A stretch of 64,000 nucleotides of DNA from DATHWB01 sp040880725 (GTDB taxonomy: Bacteria; Actinomycetota; Acidimicrobiia; Spongiisociales; ZC4RG35): NCBI GenBank assembly GCA_040880725.1, contig JBBDHV010000047.1:1-64000 (forward strand). Reading direction: 5' to 3'. The notes under the pieces were generated by a model. The model ran no database searches. It saw only the letters and a program-made list of their open reading frames with translations, and was not told the DNA's origin. A program made the position numbers and the translations under genes. Below are positions 18,160 to 26,525 of this stretch, piece after piece. Each line of letters starts with the position of its first letter. Position 1 is the first letter of the stretch.

Positions 18160-20211
18160 CTACTCGACGGTGGCGACGGCCCTTGCCTCGGCGAGCCTGC
18201 GGAGGGTCGTGTGGGTGTCCACTCCCAGCACCATGGGGAGCTTCGTCCAGGCTCCGTCGGCGCCGAGCTCCCACGCGAGGGCGTCGTCAGCCATGCAGAC
18301 CTCGAAGATCTCATCGAGCCGAAACTGCAGATCGGGATCCTCCACGGGAGCCAGTGCCTCGACCCGACGGTCCAGATTCCGCTGCATGAGATCGGCTGAC
18401 CCGATCAGATAGGTCCGATCGTGGCCTCGCGCCCCGAATCGGAATATCCGCGAGTGTTCGAGATACCGCCCGACGATCGACCGGACGACGATGCGGTCGC
18501 TCATCCCCGGCATCCGCGGGATCAGACAGCAGATTCCGCGGACGATCAACTCGATCCTGCACCCGGCGTCGGACGCGGCGTACAACTCGTCGATCATTCC
18601 CGGGTCGACCAGGGAGTTCATCTTCATCGCGATGTGTCCGTCGCGCCCCTTCTCCGCTTCCGCCCGGATGAGACTGGTGAGCTCACTGCGCGCCGTCATG
18701 GGGCTGACGACCAGCTTGCGATATCGGCGCTGCTGGGAGTATCCGGTGAGAAAATTGAAGAGGTCGGTCAAGTCGGCGCCGATGGCAGGATCGGCCGTGA
18801 ACAGACCGATGTCCTCATAGATGCGGGCAGTGGAATCGTTGTAGTTGCCTGTTCCGATGTGGGCATACCGAGTGATCGAGTCTCCCTCGTCACGCACCAC
18901 CAGGCAGATCTTGGTGTGGGTCTTCAGCCCGACCACCCCGTAGACGACGTGCACCCCCGCGTCCTCGAGCTTCTGGGCCCACTCGATGTTGCGTTCCTCG
19001 TCGAACCTCGCCTTCAACTCGACGAGCGCCACCACCTGTTTGCCTTCGTCGGCGGCCTCCATGAGGGCCCGCATGATCGGGCTGTCCTTCGATGTGCGAT
19101 AGAGCGTCATCTTGATGGCGAGGACCTTCGGATCCCGGGACGCCTGATCGAGGAACTCGACCACCGAGGTGGTGAACGAGCCGTACGGATGATGGACCAG
19201 CACATCGCCGGACTGGATCGTCGAGAAGAAGTCGGGTGCCTCCCCACCCCTGGCCGCCAGTCGCGGCTGGGTCGTCCAGTTCCACCGATCCCAGGTGAGA
19301 TCCGCTCGCGGGAGGTCGGCGACCACCGAGAGGCCGGCCAGACCGAGCGGACTGGAGACCCGGACCACATCAGTCTCGGAGATCGACATCTCCCGGGTGA
19401 GAAGGTCGAGAACGGCCGGGGACATCGTGTCATGAATCTCCAGACGAACCACCCGTCCGAACCGGCCGCGGGTCAGCTCCGACTCGATCGTCTGCAGGAG
19501 ATCCCCCCCCTGGTCCTCCTCGATCTCGAAGTCGGCGTTGCGGGTGACCCGGAACACGTGATGTTCCACGATCTCCATCCCGGGGAACAGCTCGCCGAGG
19601 TGGAACGCGATCACCTGTTCCAGGGGCACGAACCGCTCCCCGTCAGGCATGACGACGAATCGCGACAGGATCGGAGGGACCTTGATACGCGCAAAGCGCG
19701 TCTGTCCCGTGTCACGGTTTCGCACCAGGATCGCCAGGTTCAGCGAGAGGTTCGAGATGTACGGGAACGGATGCGCAGGATCCACTGCCAGCGGAGTGAC
19801 GACTGGGAACACCCGCGAGCGAAACTGCTCGTCGAGATACAGACGGTCGTCGTCGTCGAGCGAGTCGTAGTCGCCGAACCGGATGCCTGCCTCCGACATC
19901 AACGGTGCGATCTCTCCGAGGAAGAGCGCGTCTGCCCGGCTGTACTGATCGGCGACCAGGGGGCCGATCCTCTCCAACTGTTCGGAAGGCGACATCCCGT
20001 CCGGCGATGTGGACCGAACTCCCAGCGCCACCTGCTCCTTGAGTCCCGCCACGCGCACCATGAAGAACTCGTCGAGATTCGATGCCCAGATGGCGAGGAA
20101 GCGGGTCCGCTCCAGCAGCGGAATCGATCGGTCCTCGGCAAGGGCCAGCACCCGACTGTTGAAGTCGAGCCACGACAGCTCCCGATTCAGGTACCGACTC
20201 TGCTCATCCAC
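18160..20211 (-). CDS. ppk: Polyphosphate kinase 1
   Basis: Makes inorganic polyphosphate from ATP, reversibly. The 683-residue protein has the N-terminal RYLNRELSWLDFNSRVL signature and both conserved histidines: His432 in LKTHTKICLVVR and His451 in RYAHIGTGNYN, close in position to His435 and His454 of the E. coli enzyme (the autophosphorylated histidine is 435). It starts with GTG at 20211, with a TACGCT box 7 nt upstream and no Shine-Dalgarno. It lies directly upstream of pstS on the same strand, but the PHO box in the gap suggests pstS has its own promoter. Storage of imported phosphate is the likely link. Confidence 0.96.
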   Translation of the reverse strand: MDEQSRYLNRELSWLDFNSRVLALAEDRSIPLLERTRFLAIWASNLDEFFMVRVAGLKEQVALGVRSTSPDGMSPSEQLERIGPLVADQYSRADALFLGEIAPLMSEAGIRFGDYDSLDDDDRLYLDEQFRSRVFPVVTPLAVDPAHPFPYISNLSLNLAILVRNRDTGQTRFARIKVPPILSRFVVMPDGERFVPLEQVIAFHLGELFPGMEIVEHHVFRVTRNADFEIEEDQGGDLLQTIESELTRGRFGRVVRLEIHDTMSPAVLDLLTREMSISETDVVRVSSPLGLAGLSVVADLPRADLTWDRWNWTTQPRLAARGGEAPDFFSTIQSGDVLVHHPYGSFTTSVVEFLDQASRDPKVLAIKMTLYRTSKDSPIMRALMEAADEGKQVVALVELKARFDEERNIEWAQKLEDAGVHVVYGVVGLKTHTKICLVVRDEGDSITRYAHIGTGNYNDSTARIYEDIGLFTADPAIGADLTDLFNFLTGYSQQRRYRKLVVSPMTARSELTSLIRAEAEKGRDGHIAMKMNSLVDPGMIDELYAASDAGCRIELIVRGICCLIPRMPGMSDRIVVRSIVGRYLEHSRIFRFGARGHDRTYLIGSADLMQRNLDRRVEALAPVEDPDLQFRLDEIFEVCMADDALAWELGADGAWTKLPMVLGVDTHTTLRRLAEARAVATVE

Positions 20212-20218
20212 GCCGAGG

Positions 20219-20224
20219 AGCGTA
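20219..20224 (-). promoter_or_regulatory. -10 box of ppk (leaderless)
   Basis: TACGCT on the minus strand ends 7 nt before the GTG start of ppk, with no Shine-Dalgarno between. Confidence 0.45.
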
Positions 20225-20279
20225 GGACGGGAAGGTGAACGTCCGGTTTCCGTGCGCGCTGTCGCGAAGGGTGGCTCCT

Positions 20280-20888
20280 TCAGCCCCGCAGCCCGCCGAG
20301 CAGAAAGTGCTCGAGGTCACCGATCACCTCGGGGAACCTCTGCTCGGCGTTCGGAGAGGCGATCAGGATCTTGGCGGCCGCCATGATCAGTTCGTTCATG
20401 AAGCGGCCCGCCGCGTCCGGGGCCATCTCCCGGAATCGTCTCTCCTTCACCCCGCGCACCCAGGTCGCGGTCATCTCCCGTGCCAGATCGGCGTGAGCCA
20501 CCCGGATCCGAGCCTGAGCATCGGCGGAGAGTCTCGGGAGTTCCCGATGGAGGATCACACCCAGCACCGGGTCGGAAATGACGAACCGAACCGTCGCAGA
20601 GGCCAATGCCAGAATCCGTTCCTCGACCGCGTCGACGGCGGACACGGACTCGATCATCTCGTCGACGACGACCGGCAGCCGCTCCTCGACCAGAGAAGCA
20701 ATCAGGTCGTCCTTGTCCCGAAAGTACTCATAGAGGGTGGTGCGCCCGATCCCCGCTGCATGGGCCACTTCGGCGAGCGAGATGTCGGCCGACCCCATCT
20801 CGGCCAGGATCTCATGCGCCGCGTCGACGATGTCGCTGCGTGTGAGCGCCTTGTGGGCTTCGATGGTCTCGGCGCGGATCCTTGGCAT
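20280..20888 (-). CDS. TetR-family transcriptional regulator
   Basis: The 202-residue protein has an N-terminal TetR helix-turn-helix (about residues 17-62: IVDAAHEILAEMG, SLAEVAHAAGIGRTTLYEYFRDKDDL) and a divergent helical ligand domain. The ATG at 20888 is preferred to the adjacent TTG at 20891. A GACAAT -10-like box sits about 8 nt upstream. It follows the KAS III-like gene on the same strand with a 54-bp gap and so may regulate it or lipid genes nearby. The ligand is unknown. Confidence 0.88.
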   Translation of the reverse strand: MPRIRAETIEAHKALTRSDIVDAAHEILAEMGSADISLAEVAHAAGIGRTTLYEYFRDKDDLIASLVEERLPVVVDEMIESVSAVDAVEERILALASATVRFVISDPVLGVILHRELPRLSADAQARIRVAHADLAREMTATWVRGVKERRFREMAPDAAGRFMNELIMAAAKILIASPNAEQRFPEVIGDLEHFLLGGLRG

Positions 20889-20942
20889 CAATATGCATTG
20901 TCGTCCGTTCCCGCCCCAAGCGAAAGCATCATCGGTGTCTCG

Positions 20943-22004
20943 TCACGGCTGGCGATACAGCAACGCTCCCCAGTGGGCTCCCGCACCGAATGCGGTAAAG
21001 CAGACGAGAGTGCCCGTATCGACGCGTCCGTCGTTCCGCAGTTCGTGAAAGAGGATCGGAAGCGTTGCCGCGGTCGTGTTCCCCCAGCGGGCGATGTTCG
21101 AGGGCACCATGGCCTCGTCAACGCCCAACTGGCGGCGAACGCCCGCAACGATCCGATCGTTCGCCTGATGGGCGACGACGACGTCGAGGTCTTCCACCGA
21201 GTAGCGGGACTTTTCGAGCACCTCCGCGATGGCCTCCGGCATGAGCCGCACGGCTTGGCGGTACAGACCGGCGCCGTCCATCCGCGGCAGGTGCAGACCC
21301 GCAGCCAGCATCGCTTCGGACACGTACGGACGATGGAGGAAGCCGAAGTCCCCGCCCACGATGAGCGAAAAGTGACTGCCGTCGGTGTGAAGGACGGATC
21401 CCAGAATCCCCGAACTGGGCGCGTCCGACCGCTGTACGACCAACGCGCCTGCACCGTCGCCAAAGAGCACGCTCCATCCGCGGTGGGCCGTGGCGGTCTC
21501 CCATTCGGCGGCGGTGGGCGAGCGATCCGACCGTCCGAGGACGATGTCCCATGCGTCCCCCCACGGCTGATACCCGGCATGAACCTCCGCCCCGACGACG
21601 ACAACGGTGTCGGCGCGGTCCGACGCGATGAGAGCGTCGGCGAGGTCGAGTCCGTACAGAAAGCCACTGCACTGCTGACGAAGATCGAAGGCGGGGATGG
21701 GTCCGAGACCGAGCTTGTCCTGAACGAGCGAGGCGATGCCAGGATTCATGAAGTCAGGTGTCATCGTCGCGGTGATGAGCACGTCGACCGATGACACGTC
21801 CACCGCGGCGTCGGTGAGGGCCGCCGCGGCAGCCTCCACCGCCAGGTCGCTCGTCCCGGTCCCCGGATCGACGAATCGCCGCTCCTCGACACCGGACCGG
21901 GATCGGATCCACTCGTCGGAGGTGTCCATGATCCGCCCCAGGTCGTCATTGGTGACGACGTTGGGCGGCACCGCGATGCCGGTTCCCGTGATGACCGAGC
22001 TCAC
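20943..22004 (-). CDS. 3-oxoacyl-ACP synthase III (KAS III) family protein
   Basis: Thiolase-fold condensing enzyme of 353 residues. The FabH catalytic triad is in place: Cys112 in RQQCSGF, His279 in VAHQAND and Asn309 in RWGNTTAAT. It should use an acyl-CoA starter and a malonyl-type extender, but specificity is not visible. It starts with GTG at 22004. It is not next to other fatty-acid synthase genes; the neighbour is a TetR regulator. It may therefore make a specialised beta-ketoacyl product rather than start bulk fatty-acid synthesis, which is inference. Confidence 0.88.
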   Translation of the reverse strand: MSSVITGTGIAVPPNVVTNDDLGRIMDTSDEWIRSRSGVEERRFVDPGTGTSDLAVEAAAAALTDAAVDVSSVDVLITATMTPDFMNPGIASLVQDKLGLGPIPAFDLRQQCSGFLYGLDLADALIASDRADTVVVVGAEVHAGYQPWGDAWDIVLGRSDRSPTAAEWETATAHRGWSVLFGDGAGALVVQRSDAPSSGILGSVLHTDGSHFSLIVGGDFGFLHRPYVSEAMLAAGLHLPRMDGAGLYRQAVRLMPEAIAEVLEKSRYSVEDLDVVVAHQANDRIVAGVRRQLGVDEAMVPSNIARWGNTTAATLPILFHELRNDGRVDTGTLVCFTAFGAGAHWGALLYRQP

Positions 22005-22075
22005 GTCAGACCGATGAGGTGGGACATGTCGGTGGCGTTCGCACGGGGTTGCGCGGCGACGGGGTGGTTCGCATT

Positions 22076-22783
22076 GTGACCATCGATCCTACGATCGAAG
22101 GTGTGGAGCGATCGAAAGGTCGACAACTGATCGACGAGATGCGCGGGCTGCTCGCGGGGCGCTCTGGTGTCGCGGACGGCGTGCTTTCGCCCCTCGTCTT
22201 CGTCGTCACCAACGCCGTCTTCGGCCTTCGGGCCGCGATCATCGCCAGTTCGGTGGCGGCGGTCGGCATCGTGGTGGTCAGGCTGGCGACCGGCCGCCCG
22301 CTCCAGTACGCGATGTCCGGGGTCTTCGGCACCGCCATTGCCATCGCCGTCACGGCGCGGTCCGGCCGCGCAGAGACGTACTTCCTCCCGGGAATCATCA
22401 CCGGTGCCGCCACCACCGTCGCGCTCGTCATCTCGATCCTCGTGAAGCGGCCGCTGGTGGCCTATGCCAGTTGGGCGACGCGCGGATGGCCGATCGGCTG
22501 GTACTGGCACGATCGCGTACGGCCGGCGTACACCGTCGTGACATGGATCTGGGTGCTGTTCTTCGGCGCCCGCACCGCCGTCCAGGCGGTGCTGTACCTC
22601 GATGGCAACGTCAACACCCTGGGTGCAGTCCGCATCGCCACCGGCTGGCCCGGGCTGCTCGCGCTCCTCGTGGTGACGTACATCGTCGGACGCACCCGGC
22701 TGGAATCGCTCGCCGGTCCCTCGGTCGACGAATTCGAAGCCATGTCGCCACCACCCTGGTCGGTGCAGCCTCACGGGTTCTGA
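22076..22783 (+). CDS. DUF3159 membrane protein
   Basis: Actinobacterial integral membrane protein of unknown function, about 235 residues from the GTG at 22076 (an ATG at 22019 would add 19 residues but leaves only 14 bp to the divergent KAS III start). About five to six hydrophobic segments are visible, from SGVADGVLSPLVFVVTNAVFG onward, with the conserved RPLQYAMSG and the WYWHDRVRPAYT loop of the family. Its 3' end overlaps the convergent S51/CysRS-tail gene by 13 bp. Confidence 0.78.
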   Translation: MTIDPTIEGVERSKGRQLIDEMRGLLAGRSGVADGVLSPLVFVVTNAVFGLRAAIIASSVAAVGIVVVRLATGRPLQYAMSGVFGTAIAIAVTARSGRAETYFLPGIITGAATTVALVISILVKRPLVAYASWATRGWPIGWYWHDRVRPAYTVVTWIWVLFFGARTAVQAVLYLDGNVNTLGAVRIATGWPGLLALLVVTYIVGRTRLESLAGPSVDEFEAMSPPPWSVQPHGF

Positions 22784-23931
22784 TCCTCATCTTCGATTTC
22801 CCACTCCGGGCCGTGTCCGGTGTCACGCACCTCGATGCCGAGCTCCGCGAGTCCGTCTCGAATCCGGTCGGACATCTCGAAGCGTTGAGCATCACGGGCA
22901 TCGCGCCGCAGTTCGAGGAGCAGATCGATGAAACCTCCGACCACCGTGCGGGGATCAACGAGTCCACGGCCTGCCACGTCGCCCAGCCGGACGATCATCG
23001 ACCGCAGCTCCGCTCGCAGAGAGGGGTCCTCGTTGATCTGGGACTCGACGGACAACATGGCGGCGATGACACCGTCGACATCACCGCTCGCCAGCGCGTC
23101 TGTGAACGTCCCTCTCGGCCGGGGTGCCGGAGTCTCGGGGTCGTGCGCTCGGGCGGATCCGAGGAGCCGGCCCACGTCGTCCAGGCCGATCTCGTCACCG
23201 GATTCCAACACGGTATCGGACGCTCCGCGCAGGGTGACGGTGCCCTTCCCCGTCACCGTCATCACGCCAGTCCCGGCGTCGAAGGCGGCCGCGGTGTGCT
23301 CGTCGACCCCCACGATGCCGAAGTCGAGCTCCTTTTCGAGAGCCGACAACCGGCGCTCACCGATGTAGCAGCGGCTGGTGTCGTGGTTCGCACCCTCGGT
23401 GTTGTTCCAATGTGGGACGACCGCCGCTCGGATTCCCATCGTCGACAACAGGTCGAGGCCACGCAGCCAGTGCGGATCCGCACCGGCCTTGTAGATCTCG
23501 TAGACGGGAATCGTGCACGCCCCGGCGGTGAGCGCAGCCGCGGAGGCCAGCACCACGCTGCCGCCCCGGTTGATCACGTCGCGGAGTAGCGGACCGACAT
23601 CGTTGTCGTTCCACACCGCCAGCGCGTAGCTCGGCGATCCAGGACCGGCGAACACCACGCGAGCCTTCGTGAGCCTGTCCCGGAACCGCTCGAGCTCGAG
23701 AGGTTCGGGATGGCGTGATCGCAAGCTCCCGACATGCACCGACACCGCCAGCGAGGACTCGAAGAACTCCAAGAGCCTCACCGTCAGTTGTTCGACGTTC
23801 TCCTGAAAGCCGAAGGGGCTGTCGAGCACAACGACCTCAGACGAGCCTGCGGCCATGATCGCGTCGCGATGAGTACCGACCATCGTCGGCGCGGTTTCAC
23901 CCGAGCCCATGATCACCAGTCGGCCCGTCAC
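22771..23931 (-). CDS. S51/cyanophycinase-like domain fused to a CysRS C-terminal domain
   Basis: The 386-residue protein has two parts. Residues 1-250 resemble the class I glutamine-amidotransferase-like peptidase S51/cyanophycinase fold: MGSGETAP start, FAGPGSPSYAL, a candidate nucleophile Ser130 in VVLASAAAL (the usual G-x-S-A-G is altered), VPHWNN with His174, and a long DFGIVGVDEHTAAAFD segment as in cyanophycinases. Residues 275-380 match the C-terminal DALR-type helical domain of cysteinyl-tRNA synthetase, including LLELRRDARDAQRFEMSDR and a GLAELGIEVRDT tail. GTG 23931 is preferred as start; an ATG at 24018 is upstream. The function of the fusion is unknown. Confidence 0.72.
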   Translation of the reverse strand: MTGRLVIMGSGETAPTMVGTHRDAIMAAGSSEVVVLDSPFGFQENVEQLTVRLLEFFESSLAVSVHVGSLRSRHPEPLELERFRDRLTKARVVFAGPGSPSYALAVWNDNDVGPLLRDVINRGGSVVLASAAALTAGACTIPVYEIYKAGADPHWLRGLDLLSTMGIRAAVVPHWNNTEGANHDTSRCYIGERRLSALEKELDFGIVGVDEHTAAAFDAGTGVMTVTGKGTVTLRGASDTVLESGDEIGLDDVGRLLGSARAHDPETPAPRPRGTFTDALASGDVDGVIAAMLSVESQINEDPSLRAELRSMIVRLGDVAGRGLVDPRTVVGGFIDLLLELRRDARDAQRFEMSDRIRDGLAELGIEVRDTGHGPEWEIEDEDQNP

Positions 23932-24202
23932 TTCGGCGTCACCACCCCTGCGTCCCCGGCGCCCTTTGAACGGGCCGACCACATCGCGTGTGATCCACCC
24001 GCCATCGAACCCACCCACCAGCTCATTCGACCACCACTCGACGAGGGTCGAGTGCGGGGGGACGCGGGTGATCCCACACGGACTCCTGGCCGGGGCCGGG
24101 GACGATTGGGGCGGCGGGTCGTTTCATGCCAGTGCTCTCCGGGTCGCATGGCAGTCTCGGACGTGGCGGACGTTACCCCAAACCGAATTCGAGAGGGTTC
24201 TC

Positions 24203-24780
24203 ATGCGACGTGTCGGAGTGTGTGGACTGATAGCCATCGTGCACGGAGTGTGGCAAGGCGACCTCAGCCGTGAGGGTGCGGTGCTCCGCGACCTCGCCTG
24301 GGGAAGCGTGAGCCTCATCGACATCCATACGCACGGTCGCGCAGTCGATCTCATCCGCTCGGAGTCGTCACGCCGTATACGGGAGGATCGCGACGCCACA
24401 ATGGAGCCGGTCGCGACGACGATCGAAGACGAAGTGGTTGAATTGCGTATGGGCGAGCACATCCGACAGGCCCTCTCCGAGCTTCCTCCCCATGAGAGGT
24501 CCGCCATCGAGATGGCGTACTTCGGCGGTCACTCCCACCGGCAGGTCGCCAGTCTCCTGGGAGAGCAGAGGGAACCGTCAAGAGCCGGATCCGAACGGGG
24601 ATGCTGCGTCTCTGGAGTGGAGCCGCCCAGATCGCGGCATCGATGCCGACCGCCCGCTCGGGCGAAATCACCCTCCGATACGACCCGTCGACCCTGGAAG
24701 GACTCGTCGTGACCGCCGAGGACGCGGCCGGCGTCGTGGTCTCGGACGGCCCTGCCGTGGCCGCCTGGTTCGCCGGGTGA
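24203..24780 (+). pseudogene. Frameshifted, N-terminally degraded ECF/SigK-like sigma factor
   Basis: The frame from 24203 contains a recognisable region 2/4 remnant: THGRAVDLIRSE and HIRQALSELPPHERSAIE with MAYFGGHSHRQVASLLG, the sigma-70 region 4 helix-turn-helix. Near 24572 the frame breaks: one base fewer than needed for the usual E-P-E-G-T-V-K-S sequence. After a +1 shift the text resumes as GTVKSRIRTGMLRLW and continues to a stop at 24780, just before the acyltransferase gene. Region 2 lacks the core-binding helices. A sequencing error could explain the shift but not the degraded region 2. The 180 bp before it holds no gene I can support. Confidence 0.55.
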
Positions 24781-24786
24781 CCTGAC

Positions 24787-25773
24787 GTGGCTCGAACGAT
24801 CCTGCGGCGACTCGTCTCGATCCCTGCGGTCTTCATCCTGTTCGGTCTCTCGTGGGTCGGAGCACCCGTGTTCGCCGCGATCGCCGTCATCGTGGACATC
24901 GCACGCTGGCTCACCGCCCGGCGGCCGTGGATGGCAGTTCGACTGGTGGGCTTCCTGATGGCGTACACATTCGCTGAGGTGGTCGGACTGCTCGCCCTCT
25001 CCGGAGTCTGGCTCGCGTCCGTCGGGGGAAGACTGTTCGACCTGACCCGCGCCACGTTCGCGATTCAGAGATGGTGGGCGGGATTCGTCCTCGGAGCGTG
25101 CCGAGCCATCTTCGGACTCCGCATCTCCGGCGCTGGTCTCGACACCGTCCATCCCCCGCCATTCATCCTCGTCGCTCGGCACACCTCGATCATCGACAAC
25201 CTCCTTCCGGCGTTTTTCATCAGTCGTCCGCACGGAACTCACATTCGGTACGTGATGAAGCACGAGCTTCTCGCGGACCCCGCGTTGGATGTCGCCGGCA
25301 GCCGGCTCGTCAACGTCTTCGTCCGTCGGTCAGTGGGCGAGTCCGATTCCGAAGTCGCGTCGATCAGGCAACTCGCCGAGACGCTGCCGGCGGGCGAGGT
25401 GATCCTCATCTATCCGGAGGGCACGCGATTCACCGAGGCGAAGCGCGACCGGAGCGCGGCGATCCTCGCCCGCCGAAGTCCGCGGCTCGCCCGGCTGGCC
25501 GCCCAGTTCACCCACGTGTTGCCGCCTCGACCGGGAGGGGTGCTCGCCCTGGTCGAAGCCTGCGAGGCGGACGTCGTCGTCATGGCCCACCGCGGGCTGG
25601 ACGGTTTCGCCCGAGTCGCCGACATCTGGCGGGGCGCCATGGTGCGCACCCATGTGGAAGTCCAGTTCTGGCGGGTTCCGCGCTGCGAAATTCCGACCGG
25701 ACGGGCGGAGAGAGCCGAGTGGCTCTTCGACCTGTGGGGACGGATCGACCGCTGGGTGGGAGATCCGGCGTGA
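24787..25773 (+). CDS. 1-acyl-glycerol-3-phosphate acyltransferase (PlsC-like)
   Basis: Membrane acyltransferase of 328 residues that should esterify a lysophospholipid or related acceptor with acyl-CoA or acyl-ACP. It shows the family motifs I (HTSIID, His132-x4-Asp137) and III (YPEGTR, 209-214), after two N-terminal membrane helices (about 10-35 and 55-80). It starts with GTG at 24787. It is the first of three genes joined by GTGA overlaps (acyltransferase, DUF1295 protein, photolyase). The acceptor is not determined. Confidence 0.85.
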   Translation: MARTILRRLVSIPAVFILFGLSWVGAPVFAAIAVIVDIARWLTARRPWMAVRLVGFLMAYTFAEVVGLLALSGVWLASVGGRLFDLTRATFAIQRWWAGFVLGACRAIFGLRISGAGLDTVHPPPFILVARHTSIIDNLLPAFFISRPHGTHIRYVMKHELLADPALDVAGSRLVNVFVRRSVGESDSEVASIRQLAETLPAGEVILIYPEGTRFTEAKRDRSAAILARRSPRLARLAAQFTHVLPPRPGGVLALVEACEADVVVMAHRGLDGFARVADIWRGAMVRTHVEVQFWRVPRCEIPTGRAERAEWLFDLWGRIDRWVGDPA

Positions 25774-26525
25774 GTGGTGAGATCCTCCTGGCTGCCGCTC
25801 TCGGCATCGCAGTCCTCATGTCGTCCACCTGGCTCGTCAGCTTGGTGGCCAAGGACGCATCCATCGTCGACATCGTGTGGGGCCTGGGATTCGTTCTCGT
25901 TGCCTGGATCGCGTGGTTCGGCGAGGCAGATGACCGCTCGCTGCTGGTCGCAGCACTTGTGAGCGTCTGGGGACTCAGACTCTCGGGATATCTGGCGTGG
26001 CGGAACCTCGGCAAAGGAAAGGACTTCCGTTACCAGGCGATGCGGCGGCGCCATGGACGGCGCTTCGGTCTGATCTCCCTCATCGTGGTGTTCGGCCTCC
26101 AGGGCGTGTTGATGTGGACGGTCTCGCTGCCCGTCCAGGCCGCGTCGGGCGGACAGTTCACGGTGCTGGACGGACTGGGAATCGGTCTGTGGCTCATCGG
26201 AATGGTCTTCGAGACGGTCGGCGATCTGCAGCTCGCGAGATTCAAACGAGACCCGTCCAACGCCGGAAGGGTCCTCGACACGGGCCTGTGGCGCTACACC
26301 CGGCATCCGAACTACTTCGGGGACTTCTGTGTGTGGTGGGGCATCTACGCCATCGCACTCGCGGGTGGCGCGTGGTGGTCGGCGCTCGGGCCGGCCGTCA
26401 TGACCGCCCTGCTCATGCGCTATTCCGGAGCGGGTCTCCTCGAGAAGACGATCGGGCGACGCAGACCCGGCTACGCCGAGTACGTCCGGACAACGAACAC
26501 CTTCTTCCCGGGGCCCCCGAAGTGA
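25770..26525 (+). CDS. DUF1295 (steroid 5-alpha-reductase-like) membrane protein
   Basis: Integral membrane protein of 251 residues with about seven hydrophobic segments. It carries the DUF1295 landmarks SIVDIVWGLGF near the N-terminus and RYTRHPNYFGDF with a YAEYVRTTNTFFPGPPK tail at the C-terminus, shared with the isoprenylcysteine methyltransferase/steroid reductase superfamily. It is likely a lipid- or isoprenoid-modifying enzyme, substrate unknown. The GTG start overlaps the acyltransferase stop (GTGA), and its own stop overlaps the photolyase start in the same way. Confidence 0.86.
   Translation: MSGEILLAAALGIAVLMSSTWLVSLVAKDASIVDIVWGLGFVLVAWIAWFGEADDRSLLVAALVSVWGLRLSGYLAWRNLGKGKDFRYQAMRRRHGRRFGLISLIVVFGLQGVLMWTVSLPVQAASGGQFTVLDGLGIGLWLIGMVFETVGDLQLARFKRDPSNAGRVLDTGLWRYTRHPNYFGDFCVWWGIYAIALAGGAWWSALGPAVMTALLMRYSGAGLLEKTIGRRRPGYAEYVRTTNTFFPGPPK

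Noticed and set aside
15992..18412. 806-codon frame on the plus strand opposite pstA, pstC and pstS
   Set aside because: It is antisense to well-supported pst genes and has the low-complexity His/Arg/Gly composition of GC-rich shadow frames.
18421..20238. 605-codon frame opposite ppk
   Set aside because: Antisense to ppk, no recognisable domain, composition of a shadow frame.
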